A program made the translations under genes and the position numbers. Positions 54,245 through 64,000 of a stretch of DNA of 64,000 nucleotides are shown in pieces. Positions within the stretch are counted from its first letter, which is position 1, and every line of letters begins with the position of its first letter. The notes beneath the pieces are model-generated. The model saw nothing but the letters and a program-made list of their open reading frames with translations. It was not told the origin of the DNA and ran no database searches. Origin of the DNA: Photobacterium sp. DA100 (GTDB lineage: Bacteria; Pseudomonadota; Gammaproteobacteria; Enterobacterales; Vibrionaceae). Location of the stretch: the NCBI RefSeq assembly GCF_029223585.1, contig NZ_CP119423.1, positions 1,426,001 to 1,490,000 on the forward strand, written 5' to 3'.

Positions 54245-56332
54245 TTACTTCTTAGCGTCTTTCTCTTTCTGCTCAGCGATTACTGTTTCAGCAACGTTTG
54301 CAGGACATGGAGCGTAGTGTGCGAACTCCATAGAGAACTGGCCACGGCCAGAAGTCATAGTACGTAGGTGGCCGATGTAACCGAACATTTCTGATAGAGG
54401 TACATCACCCTTGATACGTACGCCAGTAGTACCAGCTTGCTGATCTTTGATCATACCGCGACGACGGTTAAGGTCACCGATTACGTCACCAACGTGGTCT
54501 TCTGGAGTGAACACGTCAACGTGCATGATTGGCTCAAGAAGCTGAGGACCTGCTTTAGGCATAGACTGACGGAATGCGCCTTTCGCTGCGATTTCAAATG
54601 CGATTGCAGATGAGTCAACTGCGTGGAAGCCACCGTCGAATAGTTCAACTTCAACGTCAAGAACTGGGAAGCCTGCTAGAGGACCAGTTTCCATCATACC
54701 TTGGAAGCCTTTCTCAACTGCAGGCCAGAATTCCTTAGGAACGTTACCGCCAACAACAGTTGAAGAGAACTTGAAGCCAGAACCAACTTCACCTGGCTTG
54801 ATGCGGTAGTCGATCTTACCGAACTGACCAGAACCACCAGACTGCTTCTTGTGCGTGTAGCTGTCTTCGATAGCTTGAGTGATAGTTTCGCGGTAAGCAA
54901 CCTGTGGCTGACCAACGATTAGGTCTACACCGTAAGTACGCTTAAGGATATCTACCTTGATGTCTAGGTGAAGTTCACCCATACCTTTCAGGATAGTTTC
55001 GCCAGTTTCTTCGTCAGTCTCAACCTGGAATGATGGATCTTCTGCAACCATCTTACCGATAGCGATACCCATCTTCTCAGAACCGCCTTTGTCTTTAGGC
55101 GTTACTGCGATAGAGATTACTGGAGTTGGGAAGATCATTGGCTCAAGAGTACACTCGTGCTTAACATCACATAGAGTGTGACCAGTTTGAACGTTCTTCA
55201 TACCAACAACAGCGATGATGTCACCAGCTTGTGCTTCAGTAAGCTCGTTACGCTCATCTGCCTGCATCTCAACCATACGGCCGATACGCTCAGTTTTACC
55301 TGTTGCAGAGTTAAGGATTGTGTCACCTTTCTTCATCTTACCAGAGTAGATACGGATGAAGGTTAGGGCACCGAAACGGTCGTCCATGATCTTGAACGCA
55401 AGAGCACGTAGAGGTTCGTTTGCATCAACAGTTGCAACTTCGCCAGTAGGCTCACCAGTTTCTTTGTCAGTTAGCGGCTGAGGATCTACTTCTGTTGGAG
55501 AAGGTAGGTAGTCAACAACTGCGTCTAGTACTAGCTGCATACCTTTGTTCTTGAACGCAGAACCACAGAAAGTAGGGAAGAACGCTAGGTCACGAGTACC
55601 TTTACGGATACAACGCTTAAGCTCTTCGATAGAAGGCTCTTCACCTTCCATGTAAGCTTCCATTAGGTCATCGTCTTGCTCAACAGCAGTTTCGACTAGC
55701 TCTTCACGGTAAGCTTCAACGTCGTCTACCATGTCAGCAGGGATTTCTTTGATTTCGTAGTTTTCTGGAAGACCAGTTTCATCCCAAACGTATGCTTGAC
55801 GGTTTAGAACGTCAACAACACCAACGAAGTCGTCTTCGCGGCCGATTGGAAGAGTCATAACTAGTGGGTTAGCACCTAGAACGTTCTTAACCTGGTCAAC
55901 AACGTTGAAGAAATCTGCACCCATACGGTCTAGTTTGTTTACGAAGATCAGACGAGCAACTTCTGATTCGTTAGCGTAACGCCAGTTAGTTTCTGACTGA
56001 GGCTCAACACCACCAGAACCACAGAATACACCGATACCACCGTCAAGTACTTTAAGAGAACGGTATACTTCAACTGTGAAGTCAACGTGTCCCGGAGTAT
56101 CGATAACGTTTAGGCGGTGGTCGTTCCAGAAACAGCTAACTGCTGCAGACTGGATTGTAATACCACGCTCAGCTTCCTGCTCCATGAAGTCAGTAGTTGA
56201 TTCGCCGTCGTGTACTTCACCAGTTTTGTGGATCTGGCCAGTAAGCTTAAGGATACGCTCAGTAGTAGTGGTTTTACCCGCATCAACGTGCGCGAAAATA
56301 CCAATGTTTCTGTATTTAGATAAATCTGCCAT
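54245..56332 (-). CDS. fusA2: Elongation factor G, second-copy type (EF-G2)
   Basis: A 695-residue translational GTPase that moves ribosomes along mRNA and helps recycle them. G1 [11 protein letters not shown], switch region [10 protein letters not shown]3 DTPGHVDF, G4 NKLD. Domains II-V follow at normal length. It is not in an rpsL-rpsG-fusA-tuf setting, so it is the second EF-G gene seen in Vibrionaceae and many other proteobacteria. It differs clearly from the E. coli EF-G N-terminus ([35 protein letters not shown] instead of VQPQSETVWRQANKY). Codon choice is strongly biased (CGT, CTA, GTA, ACT), suggesting high expression under some condition. Confidence 0.9.
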   Translation of the reverse strand: MADLSKYRNIGIFAHVDAGKTTTTERILKLTGQIHKTGEVHDGESTTDFMEQEAERGITIQSAAVSCFWNDHRLNVIDTPGHVDFTVEVYRSLKVLDGGIGVFCGSGGVEPQSETNWRYANESEVARLIFVNKLDRMGADFFNVVDQVKNVLGANPLVMTLPIGREDDFVGVVDVLNRQAYVWDETGLPENYEIKEIPADMVDDVEAYREELVETAVEQDDDLMEAYMEGEEPSIEELKRCIRKGTRDLAFFPTFCGSAFKNKGMQLVLDAVVDYLPSPTEVDPQPLTDKETGEPTGEVATVDANEPLRALAFKIMDDRFGALTFIRIYSGKMKKGDTILNSATGKTERIGRMVEMQADERNELTEAQAGDIIAVVGMKNVQTGHTLCDVKHECTLEPMIFPTPVISIAVTPKDKGGSEKMGIAIGKMVAEDPSFQVETDEETGETILKGMGELHLDIKVDILKRTYGVDLIVGQPQVAYRETITQAIEDSYTHKKQSGGSGQFGKIDYRIKPGEVGSGFKFSSTVVGGNVPKEFWPAVEKGFQGMMETGPLAGFPVLDVEVELFDGGFHAVDSSAIAFEIAAKGAFRQSMPKAGPQLLEPIMHVDVFTPEDHVGDVIGDLNRRRGMIKDQQAGTTGVRIKGDVPLSEMFGYIGHLRTMTSGRGQFSMEFAHYAPCPANVAETVIAEQKEKDAKK

Positions 56333-56729
56333 TGTTTTTCTCTATAAACAATTAGTGTCACTATTCGGTGGGGGAGTATATCACTGATTCCAGCAAACAT
56401 TACATAGCTCATTTAAGATAAAATGAACATTTGCTTGTTTTTGCTCCGTCTTTTCAGGTTTTCTGGCGCAAACGCTCAATAAACCCACAAGAGTTGGCTC
56501 TTATAACACAATCTGTTTCTACAAACACTGTCAAATTGCGCTTTGAACAGTGATCTAAGAGGCCGTCATCATGGTTTTTCACCTAGTCATTGTCCACAGG
56601 TGATGAACGTTGTTGCTGCCAAGATGGCAGCGCTCAGGCCGCCAAATCCGCTTAATTCTAGTCTCAATCGCTAAAAGCTACCAGTGGCCTAGGGGAAATA
56701 CCCGCGGAATCGGGCACCGAACCACTGGC
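56333..56729. other. Intergenic region upstream of EF-G2
   Basis: About 400 bases with the EF-G2 promoter. An imperfect inverted repeat CCAGTGG...CCACTGG (56678-56727) right after the cytochrome gene may end its minus-strand message, followed by TAGCTTTTAG. I see no gene. Confidence 0.4.
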
Positions 56730-57062
56730 CTAGGGTTGCTCGCCGAAGTAGGTGGCAATGTCTGCGAGATCTTGCTCGTTGAGAACGGACAGTTGCTGTT
56801 TCATCATGTCGCCATAACTCCCTGAACGCTCGCCGTTTTGGTAGGCTTGCATCGCCCGGTACAGGTACAAGGGCGACTGGTTGTTGATGTGCGGGTAGCC
56901 CTCTTTTTGCGCAACTCCATTTTGTCCATGGCAGAACTGGCAGGTAAACGATTTGACCTTACCGGCATCGCTGTCACCTTGGGGCATGGTGTTTGACCAT
57001 GCCGCAGAAATAGTAAGTGGGTTCAATATATAAAGGAGGGAAAATAGGAGAGTTCGTTTCAT
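56730..57062 (-). CDS. Periplasmic cytochrome c (c553/c5-like class I)
   Basis: A 110-residue monoheme cytochrome. ATG 57062 gives a signal peptide (MKRTLLFSLLYILNPLTISA); the longer reading buries it. Heme site C-Q-F-C-H-G at about residues 40-45 and a methionine axial ligand in YGDMMKQQLSVLNEQDLADIATYF. Class I cytochromes of this size carry electrons to a terminal oxidase or an anaerobic reductase. It is divergent from the H-NOX gene across 183 bases. Confidence 0.85.
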   Translation of the reverse strand: MKRTLLFSLLYILNPLTISAAWSNTMPQGDSDAGKVKSFTCQFCHGQNGVAQKEGYPHINNQSPLYLYRAMQAYQNGERSGSYGDMMKQQLSVLNEQDLADIATYFGEQP

Positions 57063-57245
57063 AATTCGTATTCTTTTGTTTTGTATGACCACAAAATAAT
57101 GCTATTGGCACTTGTAAGCAATCAACAGGTTACACCTGCTTACTAAAAACTAGCGATCGAGCCGAGAATGAAATGGGTGGGATAATTTTGACCATCAGAG
57201 ATTCATTTTCCATACTCAAATCAAGGGCAAAGGGAGAAAGGCTTT

Positions 57246-57788
57246 ATGAAAGGGATTATTTTTACTGAGTTTCTAGATATTGTCGAAAGCCGTTTTGGTC
57301 TCGATGTTTGCCAGCAGATGCTTGATGATGCCGGCGTTGATGGAGCATACACTGCGGTTGGCAGTTATGATCACCGTGTTTTGGTAAAGATGATCGTTTG
57401 CCTGAGCAAGATCACTGGTGTCTCCCCGGAAGTGTTGCAAGAAGCCTATGGTGAGGCATTGTTTACCCGCCTGTTGAGCTCCTTTCCCCTGGACAATGGC
57501 GAAAAGCCCAACAGCACTTTTAGCTTCATTGAGCGTGTTGAGCGCCATATCCATACCGAAGTGAAGAAGCTCTACGCCAATGCGAACCCACCCCAGTTTG
57601 ACTTTATCTCACAAACTTCCGCCCTGATGATCCTTGATTACATATCGGCACGCTGCTTGTCACATGTTTGCCTGGGTTTGATCCGTGGTTGTGTTAAGCA
57701 TTTCAACGAAGATATGGCAATCAGTATGGAGCCTGTCAACCAAGATCAGAGCCATGTACGATTTACGCTGAAATTAAATGCGGGGTAA
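57246..57788 (+). CDS. hnoX: H-NOX nitric oxide sensor
   Basis: A 180-residue heme-binding HNOB protein that senses NO. GGGAGAAAGG precedes the ATG. H103 in HIHTEV is the expected proximal heme ligand (seven residues before Y110, as H105 to Y112 in soluble guanylate cyclase). Y132, S134 and R136 form the heme-propionate motif Y-x-S-x-R. It starts three bases before the hybrid kinase gene, the usual arrangement: NO-bound H-NOX inhibits the kinase. Confidence 0.95.
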   Translation: MKGIIFTEFLDIVESRFGLDVCQQMLDDAGVDGAYTAVGSYDHRVLVKMIVCLSKITGVSPEVLQEAYGEALFTRLLSSFPLDNGEKPNSTFSFIERVERHIHTEVKKLYANANPPQFDFISQTSALMILDYISARCLSHVCLGLIRGCVKHFNEDMAISMEPVNQDQSHVRFTLKLNAG

Positions 57789-57790
57789 CA

Positions 57791-59539
57791 ATGGGCCTTG
57801 AACGCATGGATCTGGAACGCCAAGTTGCTCTGATGCAGAAGAAAATTGACCGGGAGCGCGACGCCAGGAAAATGGCTGAAATGCTGTTGGAGTCGAAAAG
57901 CCTTGAACTCTATCAGGCCAAGCAGCTGATTGAGCAGAATCTCGCGCAGGTGCGGGATAAGCTTGCCAGTGGGTCGGAGTTTTTATCCTACCAGCATAAG
58001 ATGGATAACTTGTTGCTGAGTATTGGCCACACGCTGCTGAAATACCCACCATCGACTCTGATCATAAAAGATTTGCTTGATGCGCTGATCAACAGTCGAG
58101 TAGTGAGTGCTTGCGCAGTAAATTTCAGTTGCGACTCGACACCGGCGCTGAATATTGCCTATTTTTCCGGTATTGATAATACGATTGTCCCGCCGGATAC
58201 ATTGGTGTCTAGAGAGGAGTGCTGGGACGAGTCACAGCAGTTATATTGGCTCTCACTCGGCAACTCGGCAGTAAAGGGGTATTTTGTCACCCGCATCGGT
58301 AAGACGAGGGAGTGGCACACGACAGTTCGTAAGCATATGAACTTGATAGGTGAAATGCTGCGCGCGTCCATTGATCGACAGCTAAAGCTCGAGGAGGCGA
58401 TTCGAGCGCGGAAATCAGCCGAGGAGTCGGAGAAGTCGACTCGTGATTTTCTGGCAATGATAAACCATGAACTACGAACGCCTCTCAATGGCTTGTTGGG
58501 AACGGCTGAGCTGCTATCTGATACCGAGCTTGATAATCATCAGAATAGCTTGCTTAAGACTTTAAATCATTCCGGTGAATTGCTGCGGGCAATCATTAAT
58601 AATCTGCTCGATTACAGTAAGATCAACGCTGGGATGATGGAGTTGGCCATCAAACCCTTCGATTGCCAGTTGATGGCCAACGTGCTTAATGACATCTTCC
58701 TCCAACCCGCCAAGGAAAAACGGCTAAATTTTTCGATTCACTTCGTGCCAAATACACCGCAATGGTTGATGGGCGATGAAGATCGGATAAAGCAAATCTT
58801 CGTCAATCTTATAGGTAATGCCATTAAGTTTACGGAGAAAGGCTTTGTATCCGTGACCATAGGGTGGCATGACGAAGCGCTGCAGTTTGTAGTCTCTGAT
58901 TCTGGCTGCGGTATTGCTAAAGAACAAATAGCCAGCCTATTTCAGCCATTTAAACAAGCGGATAATTCAAGTAAGCGTCAACACGAGGGGACGGGGCTGG
59001 GCTTGGCGATTTGCGGCAAGTTGGCTGAGCAGATGAAAGGCCGGATAGAAATAGAGAGTACAGCGGGGCAAGGGAGTATTTTTACGGTCACGCTTCCCCT
59101 GGACGTTAATCCGTCAGCGGTTATCAAGAACGACGTTTTGCGAAACAAAGCCCTTCCCATTAGTGATTTGACTATTTTGGTGGTGGAGGATCTGAAAACC
59201 AATCAGATGATCATCAAGCTGATGCTGGCTAAGTTTGGCATCACCCCTGTTATTGTCAGCAATGGCCAAAAGGCGCTGGGTATTTTGAAGTCGCAAGACT
59301 TCGATATCGTTTTTATGGATTGCCGGATGCCAATTCTTGACGGTTTTGCCACGACAAAATGGCTACGCGGTGAAGGCTACAGCAAGCCGATCATCGCTTT
59401 GACCGCGGGGACAACTAAAGCGGAGCGGGAAGATTGTTTTAGTGCCGGGATGGACGATATTCTTTCCAAGCCTTATCAGAGCGTGGAATTGCGGGAAATG
59501 ATTGAAAAATGGGGAGCCGGAGCAGGCTCCCTGGGATAA
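57791..59539 (+). CDS. hnoK: H-NOX-associated hybrid histidine kinase
   Basis: A 582-residue soluble hybrid kinase. N-terminal coiled coil (about 1-65), then a sensory region of unknown fold, HisKA with the phospho-histidine in FLAMINHELRTPLNG (about 225-240), HATPase with N box NLIGNAIKFTEKG, G1 SDSGCGIAKEQ and G2 GTGLGLAICGKL, and a C-terminal receiver whose acceptor is in DIVFMDCRMPILDG (about 515). No Hpt domain or membrane segment is seen, so phosphate passes to a separate Hpt protein. In Vibrio, H-NOX-linked hybrid kinases of this type feed LuxU of quorum sensing. Which partner is used here is not shown. Confidence 0.93.
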   Translation: MGLERMDLERQVALMQKKIDRERDARKMAEMLLESKSLELYQAKQLIEQNLAQVRDKLASGSEFLSYQHKMDNLLLSIGHTLLKYPPSTLIIKDLLDALINSRVVSACAVNFSCDSTPALNIAYFSGIDNTIVPPDTLVSREECWDESQQLYWLSLGNSAVKGYFVTRIGKTREWHTTVRKHMNLIGEMLRASIDRQLKLEEAIRARKSAEESEKSTRDFLAMINHELRTPLNGLLGTAELLSDTELDNHQNSLLKTLNHSGELLRAIINNLLDYSKINAGMMELAIKPFDCQLMANVLNDIFLQPAKEKRLNFSIHFVPNTPQWLMGDEDRIKQIFVNLIGNAIKFTEKGFVSVTIGWHDEALQFVVSDSGCGIAKEQIASLFQPFKQADNSSKRQHEGTGLGLAICGKLAEQMKGRIEIESTAGQGSIFTVTLPLDVNPSAVIKNDVLRNKALPISDLTILVVEDLKTNQMIIKLMLAKFGITPVIVSNGQKALGILKSQDFDIVFMDCRMPILDGFATTKWLRGEGYSKPIIALTAGTTKAEREDCFSAGMDDILSKPYQSVELREMIEKWGAGAGSLG

Positions 59540-59560
59540 TGCTATGCGCCGAGGCTGGCG

Positions 59561-60016
59561 TTAGTGGTTAGAAAAACCTTCACCCTTGGCCATGCGGTCA
59601 TACAGGATCACATTGACCGCCGCCGCGAGGTTCATACAGCCATTAGTTGGTACATAGATGGTTTCGCGACAGAAATTGGTAATGTCTTTTTTCAATGTAC
59701 CGTCTTCAGGGCCGAAGATATAAAAAGCCCGCTTCGGGTGCTTGTATTCCGGCAGCGGCTTGGCACCCTCGACTAAATCCACGGCAACCGGTACGCAGTC
59801 GTGCGGGATGATATCTTTGAGGTCCTGGACGCCAATCAGCGGAATATCGCGAATGGTATTTTTGGTGTCAGTACAAAATTTCTTAGCAAGGTCATAACGC
59901 GTGCCGGTGTAGAACACACTATTAACGCCATAGCAGCCAGCGGCCCGCATGACAGAACCAACGTTTTCAGGGGTTTTGGGGTTGAATAGCCCAACACAGG
60001 CGTAACCTTTGCTCAT
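59561..60016 (-). CDS. TrmH-family (SPOUT) RNA methyltransferase
   Basis: A 151-residue SPOUT enzyme. Features: ACVGLFNPKTPENVGSVMRAAGCYG (motif 1), FYIFGPEDGTLKKD (motif 2), VYVPTNGCMNLAAAVNVILYD-type motif 3 around N-L-A-A-A-V-N. Such short proteins 2'-O-methylate tRNA or rRNA; TrmL is a relative but has a longer C-terminus. It is on the opposite strand to the kinase and may be read with the SEC-C gene upstream. Between the two lies a perfect inverted repeat (60047-60070). Confidence 0.87.
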   Translation of the reverse strand: MSKGYACVGLFNPKTPENVGSVMRAAGCYGVNSVFYTGTRYDLAKKFCTDTKNTIRDIPLIGVQDLKDIIPHDCVPVAVDLVEGAKPLPEYKHPKRAFYIFGPEDGTLKKDITNFCRETIYVPTNGCMNLAAAVNVILYDRMAKGEGFSNH

Positions 60017-60046
60017 AATTTGTATCTTTCCGGAAATTTACAACAG

Positions 60047-60070
60047 CGCGAGATTATACGAAATCTCGCG
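60047..60070. repeat. Perfect nine-base inverted repeat
   Basis: CGCGAGATT-ATACGA-AATCTCGCG in the gap between the SEC-C and methyltransferase genes. It may be a binding site or a weak hairpin; no T-tract follows on the minus strand. Confidence 0.5.
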
Positions 60071-60137
60071 AAAAATGGCAGGGATACCCAGCAATTCTTG
60101 CACCGCCGAGCACCTTGTCGTTATCTGGCGGTCTGCC

Positions 60138-60470
60138 TTAGCCGCAGCATTTTTTGTATTTCTTACCGCTTCCGCATGAGCACGGGTCATTACGGTTGGG
60201 TGTTTTATCAAACACGGTGGTTTTCGGCTTGTTGATCAGCGTTTCCAGCTCGACTAGATTTTCCTCAGTCTCGTTGTTGACCGTAATGGTGGCAACAAGT
60301 TGGTGCTGTTCCAGCAGGGCTTCCACTTCGGCTTTTTTCTCATCGCTGTTCACAACAAGTTGCAGCGGGTTGATTTCAGTTCCCAGCTTTTTGGCCTGCT
60401 TGGTATTGAAGCCGTAGCTCTCGTGCTTCGGTTTTTTCTCAATGCGGCCTTTATAGAAGAACTTAGACAT
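60138..60470 (-). CDS. SWIM/SEC-C metal-binding protein, PBPRA1643 family
   Basis: A 110-residue protein. The C-terminal 25 residues carry the SEC-C zinc motif: [17 protein letters not shown]. The N-terminal part starts [20 protein letters not shown] and contains a short beta-rich segment. Members of this family are named from Photobacterium; function unknown. A C-terminal SEC-C is typically involved in protein or ribosome contacts (as in SecA). Confidence 0.9.
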   Translation of the reverse strand: MSKFFYKGRIEKKPKHESYGFNTKQAKKLGTEINPLQLVVNSDEKKAEVEALLEQHQLVATITVNNETEENLVELETLINKPKTTVFDKTPNRNDPCSCGSGKKYKKCCG

Positions 60471-60716
60471 ATGGTGTTCCTAACGTGCGAAATGGTGATG
60501 AGATTAAGGTCGGTAAACCTGAAAACCGGCGATATTAACGGCTTCAATAGCTTGTCGCAAGTGATCACAGCTTTTCACATTGCCTATTGAGTGGTTGTTC
60601 ATTTCTCATTAGTGTCCTATCGTAAACATATACAATAAAATAAACTTATCTAATTCAAAGAGTAAGATGGCGTCAGCGGGCGCTGTTTGAAGACAGGTTT
60701 TTGCATGGAGGCCCAG

Positions 60717-62531
60717 ATGTACAGATGCGTCTCATCGCTGTTGGTTGCGATGGCTATAGCTGGTTCGGTATCGGCGAATGAGGTGATTGAAAGCCGCTCT
60801 CTGGTGGGGTTTGGCAGTGCCAAGTATCCTGCTGACTTTTCCCATTTTGATTATGTCAATCCCGAGGCCCCGAAAGGCGGGCAGGTAACGTATGCCCAGG
60901 TGGGCACCTTTGATAGTTTTAACCGTTATGCGTCCCGAGGGGTCTCGGCGGCAGGCAGCGAAGCGATATACGATACCTTGTTTGTGTCATCGGAAGATGA
61001 AATAGACAGCTATTATCCGCTCATCGCTGAAAAGGTTCGCTATCCCGAAGATTATGCGTGGATGGAAGTGGACATCAACCCCAACGCCAAGTTCCATGAT
61101 GGCCAGCCGATTACGGCTGCTGATGTTGCCTTTACCTTTGAGAAATTCATGAAAGAAGGGGTGGCGCAGTACCGGGTCTATTTCAAGGATGTGAAGTCGG
61201 TGACGGCCAAGTCGGAGCACACCGCCCGGATAGAAATGGTAAAGCCCAACCGCGAGGTGTTGTTGGCCTTGGTACAGGGAATGAATGTGTTGCCGGAACA
61301 TTTTTGGCGTGACAAGAACCTCAGCGAGCCGCTCAATACCCCGCCAATTGGCAGTAGCGCCTATCAGATCTCGGATTATAAGCCCGGCCAAAGCGTGACC
61401 TACTCGCTGGTAAAGGATTACTGGGCCAAAGATTTGCCGGTAAATGTAGGCAGGCATAATTTTGGCACCATCAAGTATGACTACTACCGGGATGAAACAG
61501 TGACCCTCGAGGCGTTCAAAGCCGGTGAGTACGATATTCGCGAAGAGAACGTGGCCAAGTTCTGGGCCACCATGTACCAGGGGGCGAATTTCGATAAAGG
61601 CTACATTGTAAAAGAAGAGATCCCGCATCAGATCCCGCAGTCGATGCAGGCATTTGTGTTCAATACCGAGCGCAGTTATTTCAGCGATGCCAAAGTGCGT
61701 GAAGCCCTTTCTTACGCCATGGACTTCGAGTGGATGAACAAAAGCCTGTTCTATAACCAGTACACCCGGACCCGTAGCTATTTCCAAAACACCGACTACG
61801 AGGCCAAGGGATTGCCATCGGAAGCCGAAGTTGCCGTTTTGGCCCCCGTAAAAGACAAGGTGCCTGCTAGGGTATTTACTGAAGAGTACCAACCTCCGAA
61901 GTCTGATGGTTCCGGTCGGATCCGGGTTCAGCTTCGCAAAGCCCTGGCCTTGATGAAAGAAGCGGGCTGGGAAGTACAGAACAAGGTCATGACCAATGTC
62001 GAGACCGGCGAAGCCTTTAGCTTTGAACTGCTGATGTATAGCCCGACCACCGAGCGTCTGGCGATCCCGCTGCAGCGAAACCTCAAGTTACTCGGCATAG
62101 ATATGCGCTTGCGCACCGTGGACACCACACAGTACATCAAGCGTCTGAGAGACCGGGACTTTGATATGGTGTCTGCTGGCTATGGAGCCAATCCGTATCC
62201 GAGTCCGAACCTGATGATTGCCTGGAACAGTAATTTTATTGACAGCACCTACAACACGGCAGGGGTAAAAGACCCTGCCATTGATTACCTGACCGAGCAA
62301 ATCGCCGAAAACCAGGAAAATCCGGACAAGTTGCTCAGCCTTGGCCGGGCGCTTGACCGGGTGTTGCAGTGGAATTTCTATGTGATCCCGCAATGGCATA
62401 TCAGCATGTTCCGGGTAGCGAGTTGGGACAAGTTTTCCCGTCCGCCGCTGCGGCCAAAATATACCCTGGGCCAGGATACCTGGTGGATTGATAGTGAAAA
62501 GGCAGCCAAGTTGCCTGAGAAGCGGCGGTAA
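60717..62531 (+). CDS. yejA: Peptide ABC transporter substrate-binding protein YejA
   Basis: A 604-residue periplasmic binding protein of the peptide/SBP_bac_5 family. ATG 60717 follows GGAGG and gives a clean signal peptide ([20 protein letters not shown], before NEV). Landmarks: [52 protein letters not shown], and the C-terminal block starting [21 protein letters not shown]. YejABEF imports peptides, including microcin C-type compounds. The first gene of the operon; next gene is two bases after it. Confidence 0.93.
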   Translation: MYRCVSSLLVAMAIAGSVSANEVIESRSLVGFGSAKYPADFSHFDYVNPEAPKGGQVTYAQVGTFDSFNRYASRGVSAAGSEAIYDTLFVSSEDEIDSYYPLIAEKVRYPEDYAWMEVDINPNAKFHDGQPITAADVAFTFEKFMKEGVAQYRVYFKDVKSVTAKSEHTARIEMVKPNREVLLALVQGMNVLPEHFWRDKNLSEPLNTPPIGSSAYQISDYKPGQSVTYSLVKDYWAKDLPVNVGRHNFGTIKYDYYRDETVTLEAFKAGEYDIREENVAKFWATMYQGANFDKGYIVKEEIPHQIPQSMQAFVFNTERSYFSDAKVREALSYAMDFEWMNKSLFYNQYTRTRSYFQNTDYEAKGLPSEAEVAVLAPVKDKVPARVFTEEYQPPKSDGSGRIRVQLRKALALMKEAGWEVQNKVMTNVETGEAFSFELLMYSPTTERLAIPLQRNLKLLGIDMRLRTVDTTQYIKRLRDRDFDMVSAGYGANPYPSPNLMIAWNSNFIDSTYNTAGVKDPAIDYLTEQIAENQENPDKLLSLGRALDRVLQWNFYVIPQWHISMFRVASWDKFSRPPLRPKYTLGQDTWWIDSEKAAKLPEKRR

Positions 62532-62533
62532 CC

Positions 62534-63619
62534 ATGTCAGCATATATTATTCGGCGTTTGTTGTTGGTGATCCCCACCTTGTGGGCCATCATCACCATCA
62601 ACTTCTTTGTCATTCAGATTGCCCCAGGCGGCCCGGTGGAGCAGGCGGTGGCCCAGCTTGAAGGCCATAGCTCGGGGATCATGGAGCGTTTTACCGGCGG
62701 CGGGCAGGAGGTCGGCTCGCTGGAGCCGTCCGAGAATGGTTCGGGTTACCGGGGATCGCGCGGACTGGATCCCGAAGTGGTCGAGGCGATCAAAAAACAG
62801 TTTGGTTTCGACAAGCCGCTGCTTGAGCGGTATGTCGATATGCTCAAGGATTACGCGACCTTTAACTTCGGCGAGAGCCTGTTCAAAGGCGGCAATGTCA
62901 TTGATTTGATTATCGACCGCTTGCCGGTATCCATTTCGCTCGGGTTGTGGAGTACCCTGATCATTTACCTGGTGTCTATTCCGCTAGGGATAGCCAAGGC
63001 CATCAAGCATGGCTCGCGGTTTGATGTCTGGAGTAGCGCGGTGGTCATCGTGGGGTATGCGATCCCGGGGTTCCTGTTCGCGATTTTGCTGATTATCTTT
63101 TTTGCCAGCGGCAACTATTTCAGTTGGTTTCCGCTGCGCGGCTTAGTGTCATCGAACTTTGATCAGTTGAACTGGTACCAGCAAATTATCGATTATTTTT
63201 GGCATTTGACATTGCCGATTCTGGCCATGGTGATCGGCGGGTTTGCCACCTTGACCATGCTGACCAAAAACTCCTTTCTCGATGAAATCAACAAGCAGTA
63301 CGTGGTCACCGCCCGCGCCAAGGGGCTGGATGAGCGCAGTATCCTCTACCGCCATGTTTTCCGAAATGCCATGCTGATCATCATCGCAGGGTTTCCGGCG
63401 GCGTTTATCAGTATTTTCTTCACCGGCGCGATGCTGATTGAGGTTATGTTCTCGTTGGAAGGGATAGGACTGCTTGGGTTCGAGTCGACCATACAGCGGG
63501 ATTACCCGGTGGTATTTAGCTCTTTGTATATCATGACGCTACTAGGGCTTTTGCTGAACATTATTTCGGATATCACCTACACACTGGTTGATCCACGGAT
63601 AGATTTTGAGGCACGTTAG
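62534..63619 (+). CDS. yejB: Peptide ABC transporter permease YejB
   Basis: A 361-residue inner-membrane permease (DppB/OppB-like) with six membrane segments. Landmarks: [35 protein letters not shown], the coupling loop [28 protein letters not shown], and [23 protein letters not shown] longer linker at 35-80 ([21 protein letters not shown]) is typical of YejB. It overlaps yejE by one base (TAGTG). Confidence 0.95.
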   Translation: MSAYIIRRLLLVIPTLWAIITINFFVIQIAPGGPVEQAVAQLEGHSSGIMERFTGGGQEVGSLEPSENGSGYRGSRGLDPEVVEAIKKQFGFDKPLLERYVDMLKDYATFNFGESLFKGGNVIDLIIDRLPVSISLGLWSTLIIYLVSIPLGIAKAIKHGSRFDVWSSAVVIVGYAIPGFLFAILLIIFFASGNYFSWFPLRGLVSSNFDQLNWYQQIIDYFWHLTLPILAMVIGGFATLTMLTKNSFLDEINKQYVVTARAKGLDERSILYRHVFRNAMLIIIAGFPAAFISIFFTGAMLIEVMFSLEGIGLLGFESTIQRDYPVVFSSLYIMTLLGLLLNIISDITYTLVDPRIDFEAR

Positions 63620-64000
63620 TGAAACTGAACCCATTAACCAAGGAACGCTGGGCAAGATTTCGGGCACATAAGCGAGGCTATTGGTCGCTTTGGATCTTCT
63701 CGTTGCTGTTTTTCAGCAGCCTGTTTGCTGAAATTATTGCCAATGATAAACCGCTGGTGATCCAGTTTCAGTCGCAGTGGTATTTCCCTATTGTGACCCC
63801 TTACTCGGAGACGGAGTTCGGCGGCGAATTCGACGCCGAGGCCGACTACACCGATCCGTATGTCGCCGAGCTGATCGAGGCCGACGGCTTTATGATCTGG
63901 CCGCTCATCCGTTTCAGTTACGACACCATCAACTACAACTTGTCGGGGCCGGCTCCATCTCCGCCGGATAGCATCAACTGGCTTGGCACCGATGATAAGG
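63619..64000 (+). CDS. yejE: Peptide ABC transporter permease YejE, 3' partial
   Basis: Starts at GTG 63619, inside the yejB stop region, and runs to the window edge. The visible 127 residues include MKLNPLTKERWARFRAHKRG, a membrane segment (YWSLWIFSLLFFSSLFAEII), a periplasmic stretch with W-Y-F-P-I-V-T-P-Y-S-E-T-E-F-G-G, and DSINWLGTDDK at the edge. This is the N-terminus of YejE. yejF, the ATPase, is expected outside. Confidence 0.93.
   Translation, partial: MKLNPLTKERWARFRAHKRGYWSLWIFSLLFFSSLFAEIIANDKPLVIQFQSQWYFPIVTPYSETEFGGEFDAEADYTDPYVAELIEADGFMIWPLIRFSYDTINYNLSGPAPSPPDSINWLGTDDK

Noticed and set aside
60987..61892. 301-codon minus-strand frame over yejA
   Set aside because: Antisense to a well-supported binding-protein gene; no own start signal or motif.
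1..64000. tRNA, rRNA, CRISPR arrays and insertion sequences
   Set aside because: None recognised on reading both strands; no regular repeat-spacer pattern and no transposase.

Overview
The window is chromosomal DNA of a marine gammaproteobacterium, most probably Vibrionaceae and perhaps Photobacterium or a close relative. Pointers are a VolA-like lipoprotein lipase, a vcCNT-type nucleoside transporter, an H-NOX gene paired with a hybrid kinase, a second EF-G gene outside the str operon and a PBPRA1643-type SEC-C protein. This assignment is inference from gene content; I saw no rRNA, tRNA, insertion sequence or CRISPR array.

Layout. 1-4.8 kb: the end of a phage-type tail module (beta-helix fibre, baseplate proteins, hub, spike, a short end-of-module protein), followed by an AT-rich endonuclease/exonuclease/phosphatase gene. 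5.3-9 kb: pstSCAB phosphate importer. 9.4-12.2 kb: LysR regulator, nucleoside transporter, a small conserved protein. 12.2-27.3 kb: a large exopolysaccharide-type island. 27.4-33.2 kb: D-lactate oxidation (iron-sulfur flavoprotein dehydrogenase, lactate permease, divergent LysR). 33.2-35.4 kb: small envelope or secreted proteins. 35.5-38.8 kb: reactive-sulfur module (CoA-disulfide reductase with rhodanese, DUF2892, two-cysteine ArsR repressor, two YeeE/YedE half-transporters). 38.9-43.5 kb: RND pump and its adaptor. 43.5-48.3 kb: nirBD, nirC and cobA for nitrite assimilation with the siroheme step. 48.7-54.2 kb: lipase, amino-acid transporter, Ap4A phosphorylase-like protein. 54.2-60.5 kb: EF-G2, cytochrome c, H-NOX plus kinase, SPOUT methyltransferase, SEC-C protein. 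60.7-64 kb: yejABE peptide importer, cut by the window edge.

The most interesting region is 12.2-27.3 kb. It encodes a cellulose-synthase-like family 2 glycosyltransferase with no PilZ domain, an insertion before its SED motif and a degenerate QxxRW motif; four DUF3131 paralogues predicted to sit in different envelope compartments; a lichenase-type GH16 hydrolase; a beta-barrel-like outer-membrane protein built from a duplicated block; a sugar nucleotidyltransferase; an ALG5-like glycosyltransferase; a 40-residue membrane microprotein; and a SpoIIE/STAS/RsbW-type partner switch. It lacks BcsB, BcsC and PilZ, so it is not a standard cellulose operon. I infer a beta-glucan-like polymer assembled across the envelope and controlled by phosphorylation switching rather than by c-di-GMP binding to the synthase. 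Polymer identity and the role of DUF3131 are not known from the sequence.
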